From contig JAOAAW010000125.1 in assembly GCA_026418655.1 (NCBI GenBank), forward strand, positions 1-11,297: a stretch of DNA of 11,297 nucleotides, given 5' to 3'. A program made the position numbers and the translations under genes. Positions 1 through 5,472 of the stretch are shown here, in pieces. The notes under the pieces were generated by a model, which was not told where the DNA came from, did not search any database, and was given only the letters and a program-made list of their open reading frames with translations. Source of the stretch: a bacterium (GTDB lineage Bacteria > Ratteibacteria > UBA8468 > B48-G9 > DTJG01). Numbering within the stretch: the first letter of the stretch is position 1; the number at the start of each line of letters is the position of its first letter.

Positions 1-2
1 CA

Positions 3-269
3 ATATATCAAACAGGTAGATGGGGATTTGGAGCAAGATATGATTCGCTTGAGTTATTCAATGACAAATACAAGATTGACGGTCTGAAGATAGACTTTAA
101 AAACAAACCCTGGAGGGCATCAGCAATGATTGAGTTCAATCCATCTGAATATTCAAAATTAAGGTTGCAATACAATTATGATAAAAGCAATAGGACAAAA
201 AATGTAAATAACGAGGTTTATCTGCAATTTATAGGTGGAGTTGGTGCTCATGCCGCACACACATTTTGA
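3..269 (+). CDS. C-terminal fragment of an outer-membrane beta-barrel protein (putative metal-uptake receptor or porin)
   Basis: This reading frame is open from the window edge to the TGA at 267-269, so only the last 88 residues are visible. The fragment alternates polar and hydrophobic/aromatic residues as beta-barrel strands do (for example KLRLQYNYDKS and NEVYLQFIGG). It ends in a C-terminal Phe, the usual BAM recognition residue of outer-membrane proteins. The tail GGVGAHAAHTF recalls the His-containing 'GAHxAHxF' ends I associate with zinc-regulated outer-membrane receptors encoded beside Znu-type transporters; this is recognition from memory. The next gene, a metal-binding protein, starts 12 nt downstream with its Shine-Dalgarno touching this stop, so the two are almost certainly co-transcribed. 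The barrel is well supported. A role in zinc or manganese passage is inferred from context, and it could be a plain porin. The N-terminus, and any TonB plug domain, lies outside the window. Confidence 0.72.
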   Translation: MYQTGRWGFGARYDSLELFNDKYKIDGLKIDFKNKPWRASAMIEFNPSEYSKLRLQYNYDKSNRTKNVNNEVYLQFIGGVGAHAAHTF

Positions 270-281
270 AAGGAGCCGTTC

Positions 282-1181
282 ATGAAAAAATACATAATGA
301 AAATTTTTTTCTGGATTTCTTTTTTAATGATGTTTAATACCAATCTTTTTGCTCAGGTAAAGGTCGTTGCAACGCTTCCATGGATAGGAGATATTGCAAA
401 ACAGATAGGAAAAGAAAATGTGTTGGTGACAACGCTTGTAAAAACAAGTCAGGACCCTCATTATGTTGAAGCTAAACCCAGTTTGATAGTTGCAGCAAGA
501 AAGGCAGACATCATTATGTATAACGGGCTGGATCTTGAAATCGGGTATCTTCCTGTTATCATTGAATCATCAAAAAATCCTGATATTCAGCCAGGAAAGA
601 TTGGAAACTTTGATTGCTCAAAATTCATCACGCCAATTGAAAAACCATCCTCTGTTGACAGAAGCATGGGAGATATCCATCCTCTTGGCAATCCACACTA
701 TCATTTCTCTCCCAACAATGTGTTAAATGTAGCCCGTGGTATGGCTGAAGTGTTTGCCAAAATAGACCCAGTAAACGAAAGCCATTACAGGAAAAATTAC
801 AAGGATTTTTATAGAAAATGGCAGGAAAAAGTGGCAGAGTGGAAAACAAAAAACCTTGCAGGAAAAAAATTTGTTGCATATCACTGGCTTTTCTCATACC
901 TTGCCAGTGAATTTGACTTCCAGATTATCTGTTGTATTGAAACAAAACCAGGCATTCCACCTTCTTCCGGAGAAATAAAAAAAGTCATTGACACAATCAA
1001 TATGACAAAACCCAATGCTATGCTTGTAAATGTTTATACTCCCAAAAAACCTATTGAGTTTATCGTGGAGAAAACAGGAATTAGAACAGTACTTGTTCCA
1101 CACGATGTGGGTTCTTTACCTGGTACAGAGGACTGGTTCTCTTTCATGGATAGGGTTATCTTGCTTCTTTCGGAGGTATGA
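282..1181 (+). CDS. znuA: Periplasmic metal-binding protein of an ABC transporter (ZnuA/TroA family)
   Basis: This is a 299-residue cluster A-I substrate-binding protein that delivers Zn2+ or Mn2+ to an ABC permease in the periplasm. A signal peptide is clear: KK-rich start, hydrophobic core at about 6-22, likely signal peptidase I cleavage after LFA (residue 24). The four expected metal ligands can be placed by family motif: His60 (SQDPHYVE), His139 (GNPHYHF), His201 (AYHW) and Asp275 (PHDVG, matching the TroA 'SDAMG' position). The long His/Asp-rich loop of many zinc-specific ZnuA proteins is missing; only His133 and His141 lie near the second ligand. Sequence therefore does not settle zinc versus manganese or iron. 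The ATG at 282 has a good Shine-Dalgarno, AAGGAG, ending 6 nt upstream. The stop is followed 1 nt later by the permease ATG. The symbol is used in the family sense only. Confidence 0.88.
   Translation: MKKYIMKIFFWISFLMMFNTNLFAQVKVVATLPWIGDIAKQIGKENVLVTTLVKTSQDPHYVEAKPSLIVAARKADIIMYNGLDLEIGYLPVIIESSKNPDIQPGKIGNFDCSKFITPIEKPSSVDRSMGDIHPLGNPHYHFSPNNVLNVARGMAEVFAKIDPVNESHYRKNYKDFYRKWQEKVAEWKTKNLAGKKFVAYHWLFSYLASEFDFQIICCIETKPGIPPSSGEIKKVIDTINMTKPNAMLVNVYTPKKPIEFIVEKTGIRTVLVPHDVGSLPGTEDWFSFMDRVILLLSEV
1172..1176 (+). promoter_or_regulatory. Ribosome binding site that fixes the permease start
   Basis: GGAGG lies 6 nt before the ATG at 1183, inside the last codons of the binding-protein gene. The permease frame stays open back to an ATG at 1030, but that extension overlaps the binding-protein gene by 152 nt, has no family-like sequence and would put about 50 mostly soluble residues before the first membrane helix. 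The 1183 start is preferred. Confidence 0.8.
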
Positions 1182-1182
1182 A

Positions 1183-1974
1183 ATGGAAAACATTAACATT
1201 CTTTTTATACCATTTATCGGTTGCATCCTTTTAATCCTGCTTCATACATATTTTGGAGTCCACGTACTTGAAAGAGGCATTATCTTTGTTGATCTAACAC
1301 TTGCTCAATTCATCACCGTGGGTGCTGCAGCGGCGATTTACTGTGGAAAGGAATCATCACAAGCTTTATATACTATTGCATTTGCAATTGTTGGATCACT
1401 AGTACTATCACTGTCAAAAAAGATTTCAAGGATTGTCTATATTGAGGCCTTTATAGGAGTACTTTATATCTTTTCCTTTGCAGCGAGCATCCTTCTTCTT
1501 GATAGAACTCCACATGGGTTTGAAGAATTGAAAAATATCCTCAATGGAAATATATTGTGGATTACAGGCAAAGATTTGTTTACAATGTTTATTCTGTATA
1601 CAATAATTGGTATTTTCCATCTTATTTTCTGGAAAAAGTTTCTGGCACTTTCTAAAGGTACAGAGAATTCTTATCTATGGGAATTCCTTTTCTTTTTGAG
1701 TTTCGCATTGATGCTGGTCAACTCAATAAGAATCGCAGGAATTTTACAGGTATTTTCCTTCCTGATAATTCCAGCGCTGATTGGCAGGTTAACAACGCAG
1801 GAACCTTTGAAAATTATTTTAAAAGGCTGGATTGCAGGATTTTTGGTAAGTATCGCAGGAATGATAATATCATATAAGTTTGATATTTCAACATCTTCTC
1901 TCATTGTTGCCCTTTTAAGCATTGTATTCTTTGTGATGCTGGGTGTAAAACTAACAGGAAAGCGATACAGATAG
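1183..1974 (+). CDS. znuB: Metal ABC transporter permease, ABC-3 family (ZnuB/MntB-like)
   Basis: This 263-residue polytopic inner-membrane protein has roughly eight hydrophobic segments, starting at residues 5-22, 33-54 and 62-78 and ending at about 238-256. ABC-3 signatures are present: LERGIIFVDLTLAQ at about 29-42, the block around YIEAFIGVLY (86-95), LLLDRTPHGFEELK followed by ILNGNILWIT, and GILQVFSFLIIPA (186-198). It would form the channel for the metal handed over by the upstream binding protein. The start is chosen from the GGAGG and from the junction, where the upstream TGA (1179-1181) is followed by one base and then the ATG. No ATP-binding subunit follows: the next gene is a DUF2703 protein behind its own promoter. 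The ATPase must be upstream of the window or supplied in trans. Metal specificity is unknown. Confidence 0.86.
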   Translation: MENINILFIPFIGCILLILLHTYFGVHVLERGIIFVDLTLAQFITVGAAAAIYCGKESSQALYTIAFAIVGSLVLSLSKKISRIVYIEAFIGVLYIFSFAASILLLDRTPHGFEELKNILNGNILWITGKDLFTMFILYTIIGIFHLIFWKKFLALSKGTENSYLWEFLFFLSFALMLVNSIRIAGILQVFSFLIIPALIGRLTTQEPLKIILKGWIAGFLVSIAGMIISYKFDISTSSLIVALLSIVFFVMLGVKLTGKRYR

Positions 1975-1991
1975 GAACTATCATAATTTTT
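1970..1991 (+). terminator. Weak terminator-like hairpin at the end of the metal-uptake operon
   Basis: GATAG-GAA-CTATC (1970-1982) is followed by ATAA and five T's. The 5-bp stem overlaps the permease stop codon. It is short and AT-rich, so it is only a possible intrinsic terminator, but it sits where one is expected. Confidence 0.3.
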
Positions 1992-2025
1992 AGATATTCG
2001 GGAAGGAAAATTACATAACACTTGA

Positions 2026-2070
2026 AACAACACAACCTGCAACATATTTTTCATAATCTATTGTGTTGTT
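2026..2070. repeat. Perfect 10-bp inverted repeat next to the DUF2703 promoter
   Basis: AACAACACAA at 2026-2035 is the exact reverse complement of TTGTGTTGTT at 2061-2070, with a 25-nt AT-rich spacer. The right arm ends 1 nt before the -35 box at 2072, so a paired operator for a dimeric regulator is plausible. The centre-to-centre distance is 35 bp, a little over three helical turns. No T-run follows the right arm, so it does not look like an intrinsic terminator. The function is inference. Confidence 0.55.
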
Positions 2071-2071
2071 C

Positions 2072-2099
2072 TTGACTTTGTATCGGCTTCAGATATAAT
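2072..2099 (+). promoter_or_regulatory. Sigma-70-type promoter for the DUF2703 gene
   Basis: TTGACT (2072-2077) and TATAAT (2094-2099) are separated by 16 nt; the -10 box is a perfect match and the -35 has one mismatch. Transcription would start near 2105-2107, giving a leader of about 23 nt before the ATG at 2129. That makes the in-frame TTG at 2105 an unlikely start. Confidence 0.75.
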
Positions 2100-2128
2100 T
2101 TGCTTTGGAATATATTACGAAAGATTTT

Positions 2129-2539
2129 ATGAAAACATTAAGAATAAAATGGGAAAGGCTGATCATGAATGGACAAACGTGTCCAAGATGTAAATCAACA
2201 GAAAAAGAACTGAAAAGAGCAATTTCAACTCTTAAACAATCCCTCAAGCCACTCGGAGTAAAACTGATTGTGGAAAAAGATGAACTTTCCGCGGAGGAAT
2301 TTAAGAAAAATCCATTGCGGTCAAACCAGATCTGGATTAATGGAAAATTGCTGGAAGATTGGATTGATGGAAAAACCGGTCAGACCCCATGCTGTGATGT
2401 CTGTGGACCTTCTGAATGCAGAACCATTGAAGTAAATGGAGAGATTTACGAAGAAATTCCAGCAGACCTGATTATTAAAGCTGCTCTTATTGCTACCGCA
2501 CAGATAATGACTGAAAAAAAATCATCCTGCTGCAAATAG
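2129..2539 (+). CDS. Cysteine-rich DUF2703 family protein, possibly thioredoxin-like
   Basis: This is a 136-residue cytosolic protein that I recognise as DUF2703, a family without an established function. Eight cysteines are visible: a CPRC motif (Cys18, Cys21), CCDVC plus SEC (Cys88, 89, 92, 97) and a C-terminal CC (134, 135). The order is an N-terminal beta strand (KTLRIKWERL), CxxC at the head of a helix (about 22-40), a second strand (GVKLIVEK), then NQIWINGKLLEDWI. This resembles a thioredoxin/glutaredoxin-like half-fold, which would suit thiol redox chemistry or soft-metal binding; that is inference. The start at 2129 fits the family N-terminus and the promoter spacing; the frame also opens with a TTG at 2105 and has an ATG at 2165. 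No strong Shine-Dalgarno is seen, only a GAAAGA about 5 nt upstream. The gene stands alone and converges on the tRNA pair. Confidence 0.8.
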   Translation: MKTLRIKWERLIMNGQTCPRCKSTEKELKRAISTLKQSLKPLGVKLIVEKDELSAEEFKKNPLRSNQIWINGKLLEDWIDGKTGQTPCCDVCGPSECRTIEVNGEIYEEIPADLIIKAALIATAQIMTEKKSSCCK

Positions 2540-2588
2540 AATCCTGCTGAGATAATACGTCACTGAAAATTTTTGCGAATGCAACTTC

Positions 2589-2667
2589 TGGTCGGGGCGA
2601 GTGGATTTGAACCACCGACCTCCTGGTCCCGAACCAGGCGCTCTAAGCCAGGCTGAGCCACGCCCCG
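2589..2667 (-). tRNA. tRNA-Pro (anticodon CGG), CCA encoded
   Basis: Read on the minus strand it folds into a complete cloverleaf. The acceptor CGGGGCG/CGCCCCG is perfect (2661-2667 with 2593-2599). The D arm is GCTC/GAGC, the anticodon arm CCTGG-TTCGGGA-CCAGG, and the T arm GGTGG-TTCAAAT-CCACT has one closing G-T pair. The anticodon is CGG, reading CCG. The mature body is 76 nt with discriminator A at 2592, and a genomic CCA follows at 2591-2589. The C1-G72 acceptor end is typical of bacterial tRNA-Pro. Confidence 0.95.
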
Positions 2668-2669
2668 TG

Positions 2670-2743
2670 TGCGCCCAGCCTGATTTGAACAGGCAACTTT
2701 CGGGTCCGCAACCCGACGTTCTATCCAGTTGAACTATGGGCGC
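2670..2743 (-). tRNA. tRNA-Arg (anticodon GCG), CCA not encoded
   Basis: The minus-strand cloverleaf is complete: acceptor GCGCCCA/TGGGCGC (2737-2743 with 2671-2677), D arm GTTC/GAAC, anticodon arm TCGGG-TTGCGGA-CCCGA, variable loop AAGTT and T arm GCCTG-TTCAAAT-CAGGC. The length is 74 nt including discriminator A at 2670. The anticodon is GCG, with G at wobble position 34, reading CGC and CGU. Most bacteria read this box with an ACG anticodon deaminated to ICG, so a genomic GCG is uncommon. The bases after the discriminator are CAC, so CCA must be added after transcription. The tRNA-Pro begins after a 2-nt gap, implying a shared transcript. Confidence 0.94.
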
Positions 2744-2752
2744 AATATTTAT

Positions 2753-2781
2753 ATTATACAATTTTTTGCTAAAAATTAGAT
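2753..2781 (-). promoter_or_regulatory. Possible promoter for the tRNA-Arg/tRNA-Pro pair
   Basis: A perfect TATAAT on the minus strand (2758-2753) would place transcription start near 2746, about 3 nt before the tRNA-Arg 5' end. No good -35 hexamer is seen at the proper spacing (around 2776-2781), so only the -10 element is well supported. Confidence 0.45.
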
Positions 2782-2801
2782 AGGAACAATGTCCTGAATC
2801 T
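2771..2801 (-). terminator. Possible intrinsic terminator after the fumarase genes
   Basis: On the minus strand AGAT (2801-2798), a 2-nt bulge, AGGA, loop CATTGT, TCCT and ATCT form an 8-bp stem with a bulge. It is followed by AATTTTT (T-run at 2775-2771). It lies 27 nt past the fumarase beta stop, the right place to end the long minus-strand operon. It overlaps the region where the tRNA -35 box would be. Confidence 0.42.
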
Positions 2802-2827
2802 TTGGATTATTAAAAGAGAAAAATCAA

Positions 2828-3352
2828 TCAAAAAGAGTAAATATCCCTACCCTTGCTATCAATACCAACAATGGCGGGAAAATTTTCAACATTGATCTTA
2901 TAAATTGCTTCAGGTCCGAGTTCAAAAAAAGCAATGCCCTCACATTTTTTTACAAATTGGGATAAATAAGCACCACATCCGCCATAGGTAACAAAGTAAA
3001 TTGCGCCGCATGTTATTATTGTTTCCTTCACTTTTTCTGAACGAATACCTTTACCCATCATTCCTTTCAATCCAGCTTTGAGAAGGTCTGGTGTGTATAT
3101 ATCCATCCTTGAACTTGTTGTTGGACCACAGGAGCCAATAATAACCCCTGGCGGAGTCGGGGTAGGGCCCACATAATATATTATCTGACCATTTAAATCA
3201 AAGGGGATTTTTTTACCCTTTTTAAGTAATTCCACCAATCTTTTATGAGCAGCATCTCTTGCTCCATAAATAACTCCGCTGATTTCAACAAAATCCCCTG
3301 CCTTTAATTTACCGATTGTTTCCACATCAAGTGGTGTTTTTACCTTTTTCAT
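2828..3352 (-). CDS. Fumarate hydratase class I, beta (C-terminal domain) subunit
   Basis: This 174-residue protein matches the C-terminal half of [4Fe-4S] class I fumarases, which reversibly hydrate fumarate to malate. Visible family blocks are the N-terminal TPLDVETIGKLKAGD, the RDAAH motif (32-36), YYVGPTPTPPG (59-69), the GPTTSSRMD block (76-84, likely substrate-contacting Thr/Ser/Arg), GMMGKG (97-102) and a GGCGAYL loop (124-130). The start is the ATG at 3352, whose ATGA overlaps the alpha-subunit stop by 4 nt. An in-frame ATG 33 nt further upstream would add residues unlike the family. The closest alternative is the beta subunit of L(+)-tartrate dehydratase, which shares the fold; fumarase is preferred from overall motif wording, not proof. 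It is the last gene of the train, ending before a probable terminator. Confidence 0.9.
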   Translation of the reverse strand: MKKVKTPLDVETIGKLKAGDFVEISGVIYGARDAAHKRLVELLKKGKKIPFDLNGQIIYYVGPTPTPPGVIIGSCGPTTSSRMDIYTPDLLKAGLKGMMGKGIRSEKVKETIITCGAIYFVTYGGCGAYLSQFVKKCEGIAFFELGPEAIYKINVENFPAIVGIDSKGRDIYSF

Positions 3353-4197
3353 ATGCTTTCTTGATGCATCCTGTGTGCCCAGCACGAAATTGAAACAGCA
3401 ACAGGGAAACCAGCAATATGAGTGGGAAATGTCTTTACCCTTGCATCAAGACATGTGAAGTTTCCACCAAAGCCCCCTGGACCAATACCTGTTTCATTTA
3501 TCTTTGAAATTATCTTTTGCTCAAATTCAGCCATTTTCCAACGCTTTTTCTTACCGATATCAAGAAGTGCTTTTTTTGATAGATACATTGCTTTTTCTGC
3601 TGTTCCACCCATACCAATTCCTATGAAAACAGGTGGACAGGGATTCGGACCAGCCTTTTTTACACATTCAGCAACAAATTCAATAATTTCATTCTGTTCA
3701 ACCCCAGGCAGAAACATTCTCAATTGAGTTGTGTTTTCTGAACCAAATCCTTTTATCATCAGGGAGAATTTCATTTCATCTCCCGGAATATTCTCACACC
3801 ACAGAACCGCAGGAGTGTTGGTCGCAGTATTTTTTCTATCAGGTACATATACAACTGATTTCCTTAAATACATATTTTTGTAAGCAATTTTCACAGCAAA
3901 ATCAACTAATTCCTGAAGAGTTTTAAATTTTCTGAACTCAATTCTTGTTTTACTTCCTATTTCAAAAAACAAAACAATCATTCCTGTATCCTGACATATC
4001 GGGATTTTCTTATTCTCAGCAATTTTGATGTTTTCAGCAATAACTTCTAGAACTTTTTTACCATAGGGATTTTTTTCTTTTTCTTTTGCATCGTAAATAA
4101 GTTTTTTAATCTGTGGTTCAAGAGAAAAACTCGCTTTCTCAATAGAAGCATAAATTTTTTCAACGATTACCTTTTCATATATTTTTCTCATCCTCAT
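3349..4197 (-). CDS. Fumarate hydratase class I, alpha (N-terminal, Fe-S) subunit
   Basis: This 282-residue protein carries the cluster domain of a two-subunit class I fumarase. The three expected [4Fe-4S] cysteines are present: Cys68 in ICQDTG, Cys187 in PNPCPPVFIGIGMGG and Cys272 in ISCWAHR. The free fourth iron site would bind fumarate or malate together with the beta subunit. The segment NTATNTPAVLW (123-133) is also family-typical. The ATG at 4197 overlaps the recO stop in an ATGA; a second in-frame ATG two codons later cannot be excluded. The stop overlaps the beta ATG in the same way, so the two subunits are translationally coupled and probably made in equal amounts. A cluster of this type is normally oxygen-sensitive, which hints at anaerobic or microaerobic life. 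Tartrate dehydratase alpha is the main alternative. Confidence 0.9.
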   Translation of the reverse strand: MRMRKIYEKVIVEKIYASIEKASFSLEPQIKKLIYDAKEKEKNPYGKKVLEVIAENIKIAENKKIPICQDTGMIVLFFEIGSKTRIEFRKFKTLQELVDFAVKIAYKNMYLRKSVVYVPDRKNTATNTPAVLWCENIPGDEMKFSLMIKGFGSENTTQLRMFLPGVEQNEIIEFVAECVKKAGPNPCPPVFIGIGMGGTAEKAMYLSKKALLDIGKKKRWKMAEFEQKIISKINETGIGPGGFGGNFTCLDARVKTFPTHIAGFPVAVSISCWAHRMHQESI

Positions 4198-4901
4198 GCC
4201 ATTAAGTGATATTCAATAATTTCATCAAGACATTTCTTCAAATTTTTGTAAAGACCTTCAGATATGTATTTTACCATTTGAATCTGAGCAATTGGAATTT
4301 TACTGAAAAATCTGAGTGCCTGAATATGCCTTGATGGCAATCTGAAGGATGTAATTTCTGTTTGGTGACATTTTGCACAAACCGCACCACCTAATTTCCC
4401 GCTGAAAAAATAGAGATTTTCTTTCGCCCCACAAACAAGACATTTTTCAAGGAAAGGCCCGAAACCAAGATGCAATAAGATTCTCTGGGTTATTATCAGT
4501 TCAACCACCCTGTAATCCTTCGTTTTTGAAATTACAAAACCGGTTTGAACGAGCAAATCATAAATCTCCTTACTGTTGAATCTCGCGGCTGGGATAAACC
4601 TATCCAGTTGAAAAAGTAACCTGCGCCACAATACACTCGCCTCACCTTTGAAATTGAAAATTTCAATCACCTCTGGTTTTGTCACAAGTTCAAGCCCACT
4701 TCTGGGTTTCAAATAAACAAACGCCTCAATGCAGCTACCTTGTTGATAGGCAAGTGGCGGTATTTTTTTTTCTGGATTTCTAACACCCTTCATAATTCCG
4801 TGGATCTTACCGATTGAATCTGTTAGAAGGTTTACAATTACGCTTGTTTCGCGGAAATTAATTCTTTTCAGAATTATAGCTCTTACTCTTGTCGGTGGCA
4901 T
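4194..4901 (-). CDS. recO: DNA repair protein RecO
   Basis: This 235-residue protein has the usual RecO layout. The N-terminal OB fold (about 1-80) shows the typical opening, ILKRINFRETSVIVNLLTDSIG at about 10-31. A helical middle follows, and then a zinc finger with Cys154, Cys157, Cys175 and Cys178 (CLVC and CAKC) is embedded in the C-terminal domain. RecO anneals SSB-coated single strands and, with RecR, loads RecA in the RecF pathway. The ATG at 4901 lies 44 nt inside the upstream DUF502 gene. No strong Shine-Dalgarno precedes it, and there is no better start downstream because the OB fold begins almost at once. Translation probably depends on coupling. The stop overlaps fumarase alpha by 4 nt. 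Confidence 0.9.
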   Translation of the reverse strand: MPPTRVRAIILKRINFRETSVIVNLLTDSIGKIHGIMKGVRNPEKKIPPLAYQQGSCIEAFVYLKPRSGLELVTKPEVIEIFNFKGEASVLWRRLLFQLDRFIPAARFNSKEIYDLLVQTGFVISKTKDYRVVELIITQRILLHLGFGPFLEKCLVCGAKENLYFFSGKLGGAVCAKCHQTEITSFRLPSRHIQALRFFSKIPIAQIQMVKYISEGLYKNLKKCLDEIIEYHLMA

Positions 4902-5472
4902 TTGAAATGTTATATATACCGAATGAAAGCAAAATTCTCATTCCCTGTTCCACACTTATAGGTAAAACCTTTACCCTGTCCTTGTGTATTATCAGAACCA
5001 GACCCGTGGTGGGATTCGGGACAGTCGGAACAAAAACTGTCCAGTAATCAAATTCCTGTTGTCTGCTTACAGATTCCTTGCTTGTCACAAAACCGATGGT
5101 TGAAATTCCTTCAGCAAGGGTTATTAGAACAACTTCCTGGAAAATCTGTTTTTCCTTCCTGAAAATCTGCTGGAGTATTGAGTGAACAAATTGATAAAGA
5201 CGGTTAAAAACCGGTACCGAAAGAAAAAGCTTCTCGATGTATCGTACAACTCTTTTTCCCAGAACATTGTGTGCAAAAAAACCAAGGATAAGAATGATTG
5301 CTATGAGGGAAACAAGACCAAGTCCCTTTACATAGAACTGTGGAATTGCCTTTTGGATCCATTGTCCAATTAAATTTTCAAGAAAGATAAAGATTTTCCA
5401 TAAAATCCATAATGATATTGTCGCAGGTACTATAATGAGTGTCCCGGAAATAAAATAATTTTTCAGTCTCAT
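4858..5472 (-). CDS. DUF502 family inner-membrane protein
   Basis: This 204-residue membrane protein of the DUF502 family has no assigned biochemical function. It has two transmembrane segments, about 8-33 and 51-69, after a short basic N-terminus, then a soluble domain. Family features seen are SVPVFNRLYQFVHSILQQI (about 85-103, like the family's 'iPlvnriY' block) and the strongly conserved FVPTVPNPTTG at 147-157. The ATG at 5472 overlaps the stop of the DgkA-PAP2 gene (ATGA). Its own 3' end overlaps recO by 44 nt. The Ser/Lys/Asn-rich tail (about 190-204) is probably disordered and partly shaped by the overlap with recO. Placement beside a lipid kinase/phosphatase suggests an envelope role, which is inference only. 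Confidence 0.85.
   Translation of the reverse strand: MRLKNYFISGTLIIVPATISLWILWKIFIFLENLIGQWIQKAIPQFYVKGLGLVSLIAIILILGFFAHNVLGKRVVRYIEKLFLSVPVFNRLYQFVHSILQQIFRKEKQIFQEVVLITLAEGISTIGFVTSKESVSRQQEFDYWTVFVPTVPNPTTGLVLIIHKDRVKVLPISVEQGMRILLSFGIYNISNATDKSKSYNSEKN

Noticed and set aside
1030..1182. N-terminal extension of the permease to an upstream ATG
   Set aside because: It overlaps the binding-protein gene by 152 nt and reads as non-family sequence, and a GGAGG sits ideally before the ATG at 1183.
1671..2054. 127-residue minus-strand frame antisense to the permease and the following gap
   Set aside because: Most of it mirrors the permease gene and no family resemblance is visible. The inverted repeat and the possible terminator explain the gap better.
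2524..2549. Direct repeat ATCCTGCTG at 2524-2532 and 2541-2549 around the DUF2703 stop
   Set aside because: Nine bases, two copies, partly coding for the terminal CC. There is no mobile element or att-like context, even with tRNAs nearby.
2565..2590. Short hairpin TTGC-ATTC-GCAA next to AAATTTT between the DUF2703 gene and the tRNAs
   Set aside because: A 4-bp stem without a proper T-run is too weak to call a terminator in either direction.
2589..2743. tRNA pair as an integration site for a mobile element
   Set aside because: No integrase gene, no duplicated tRNA 3' end and no change in gene character are seen on either side.
2522..2761. 79-residue minus-strand open frame across the tRNA pair
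   Set aside because: It lies over two complete tRNA cloverleafs and has no protein-like composition; its openness is a by-product of tRNA sequence.
1969..2787. AGATAGGAAC occurring at 1969-1978 and again at 2778-2787
   Set aside because: Only a 10-bp match in AT-rich DNA, each copy within a separate hairpin-like site. No third copy was noticed, so chance is likely.
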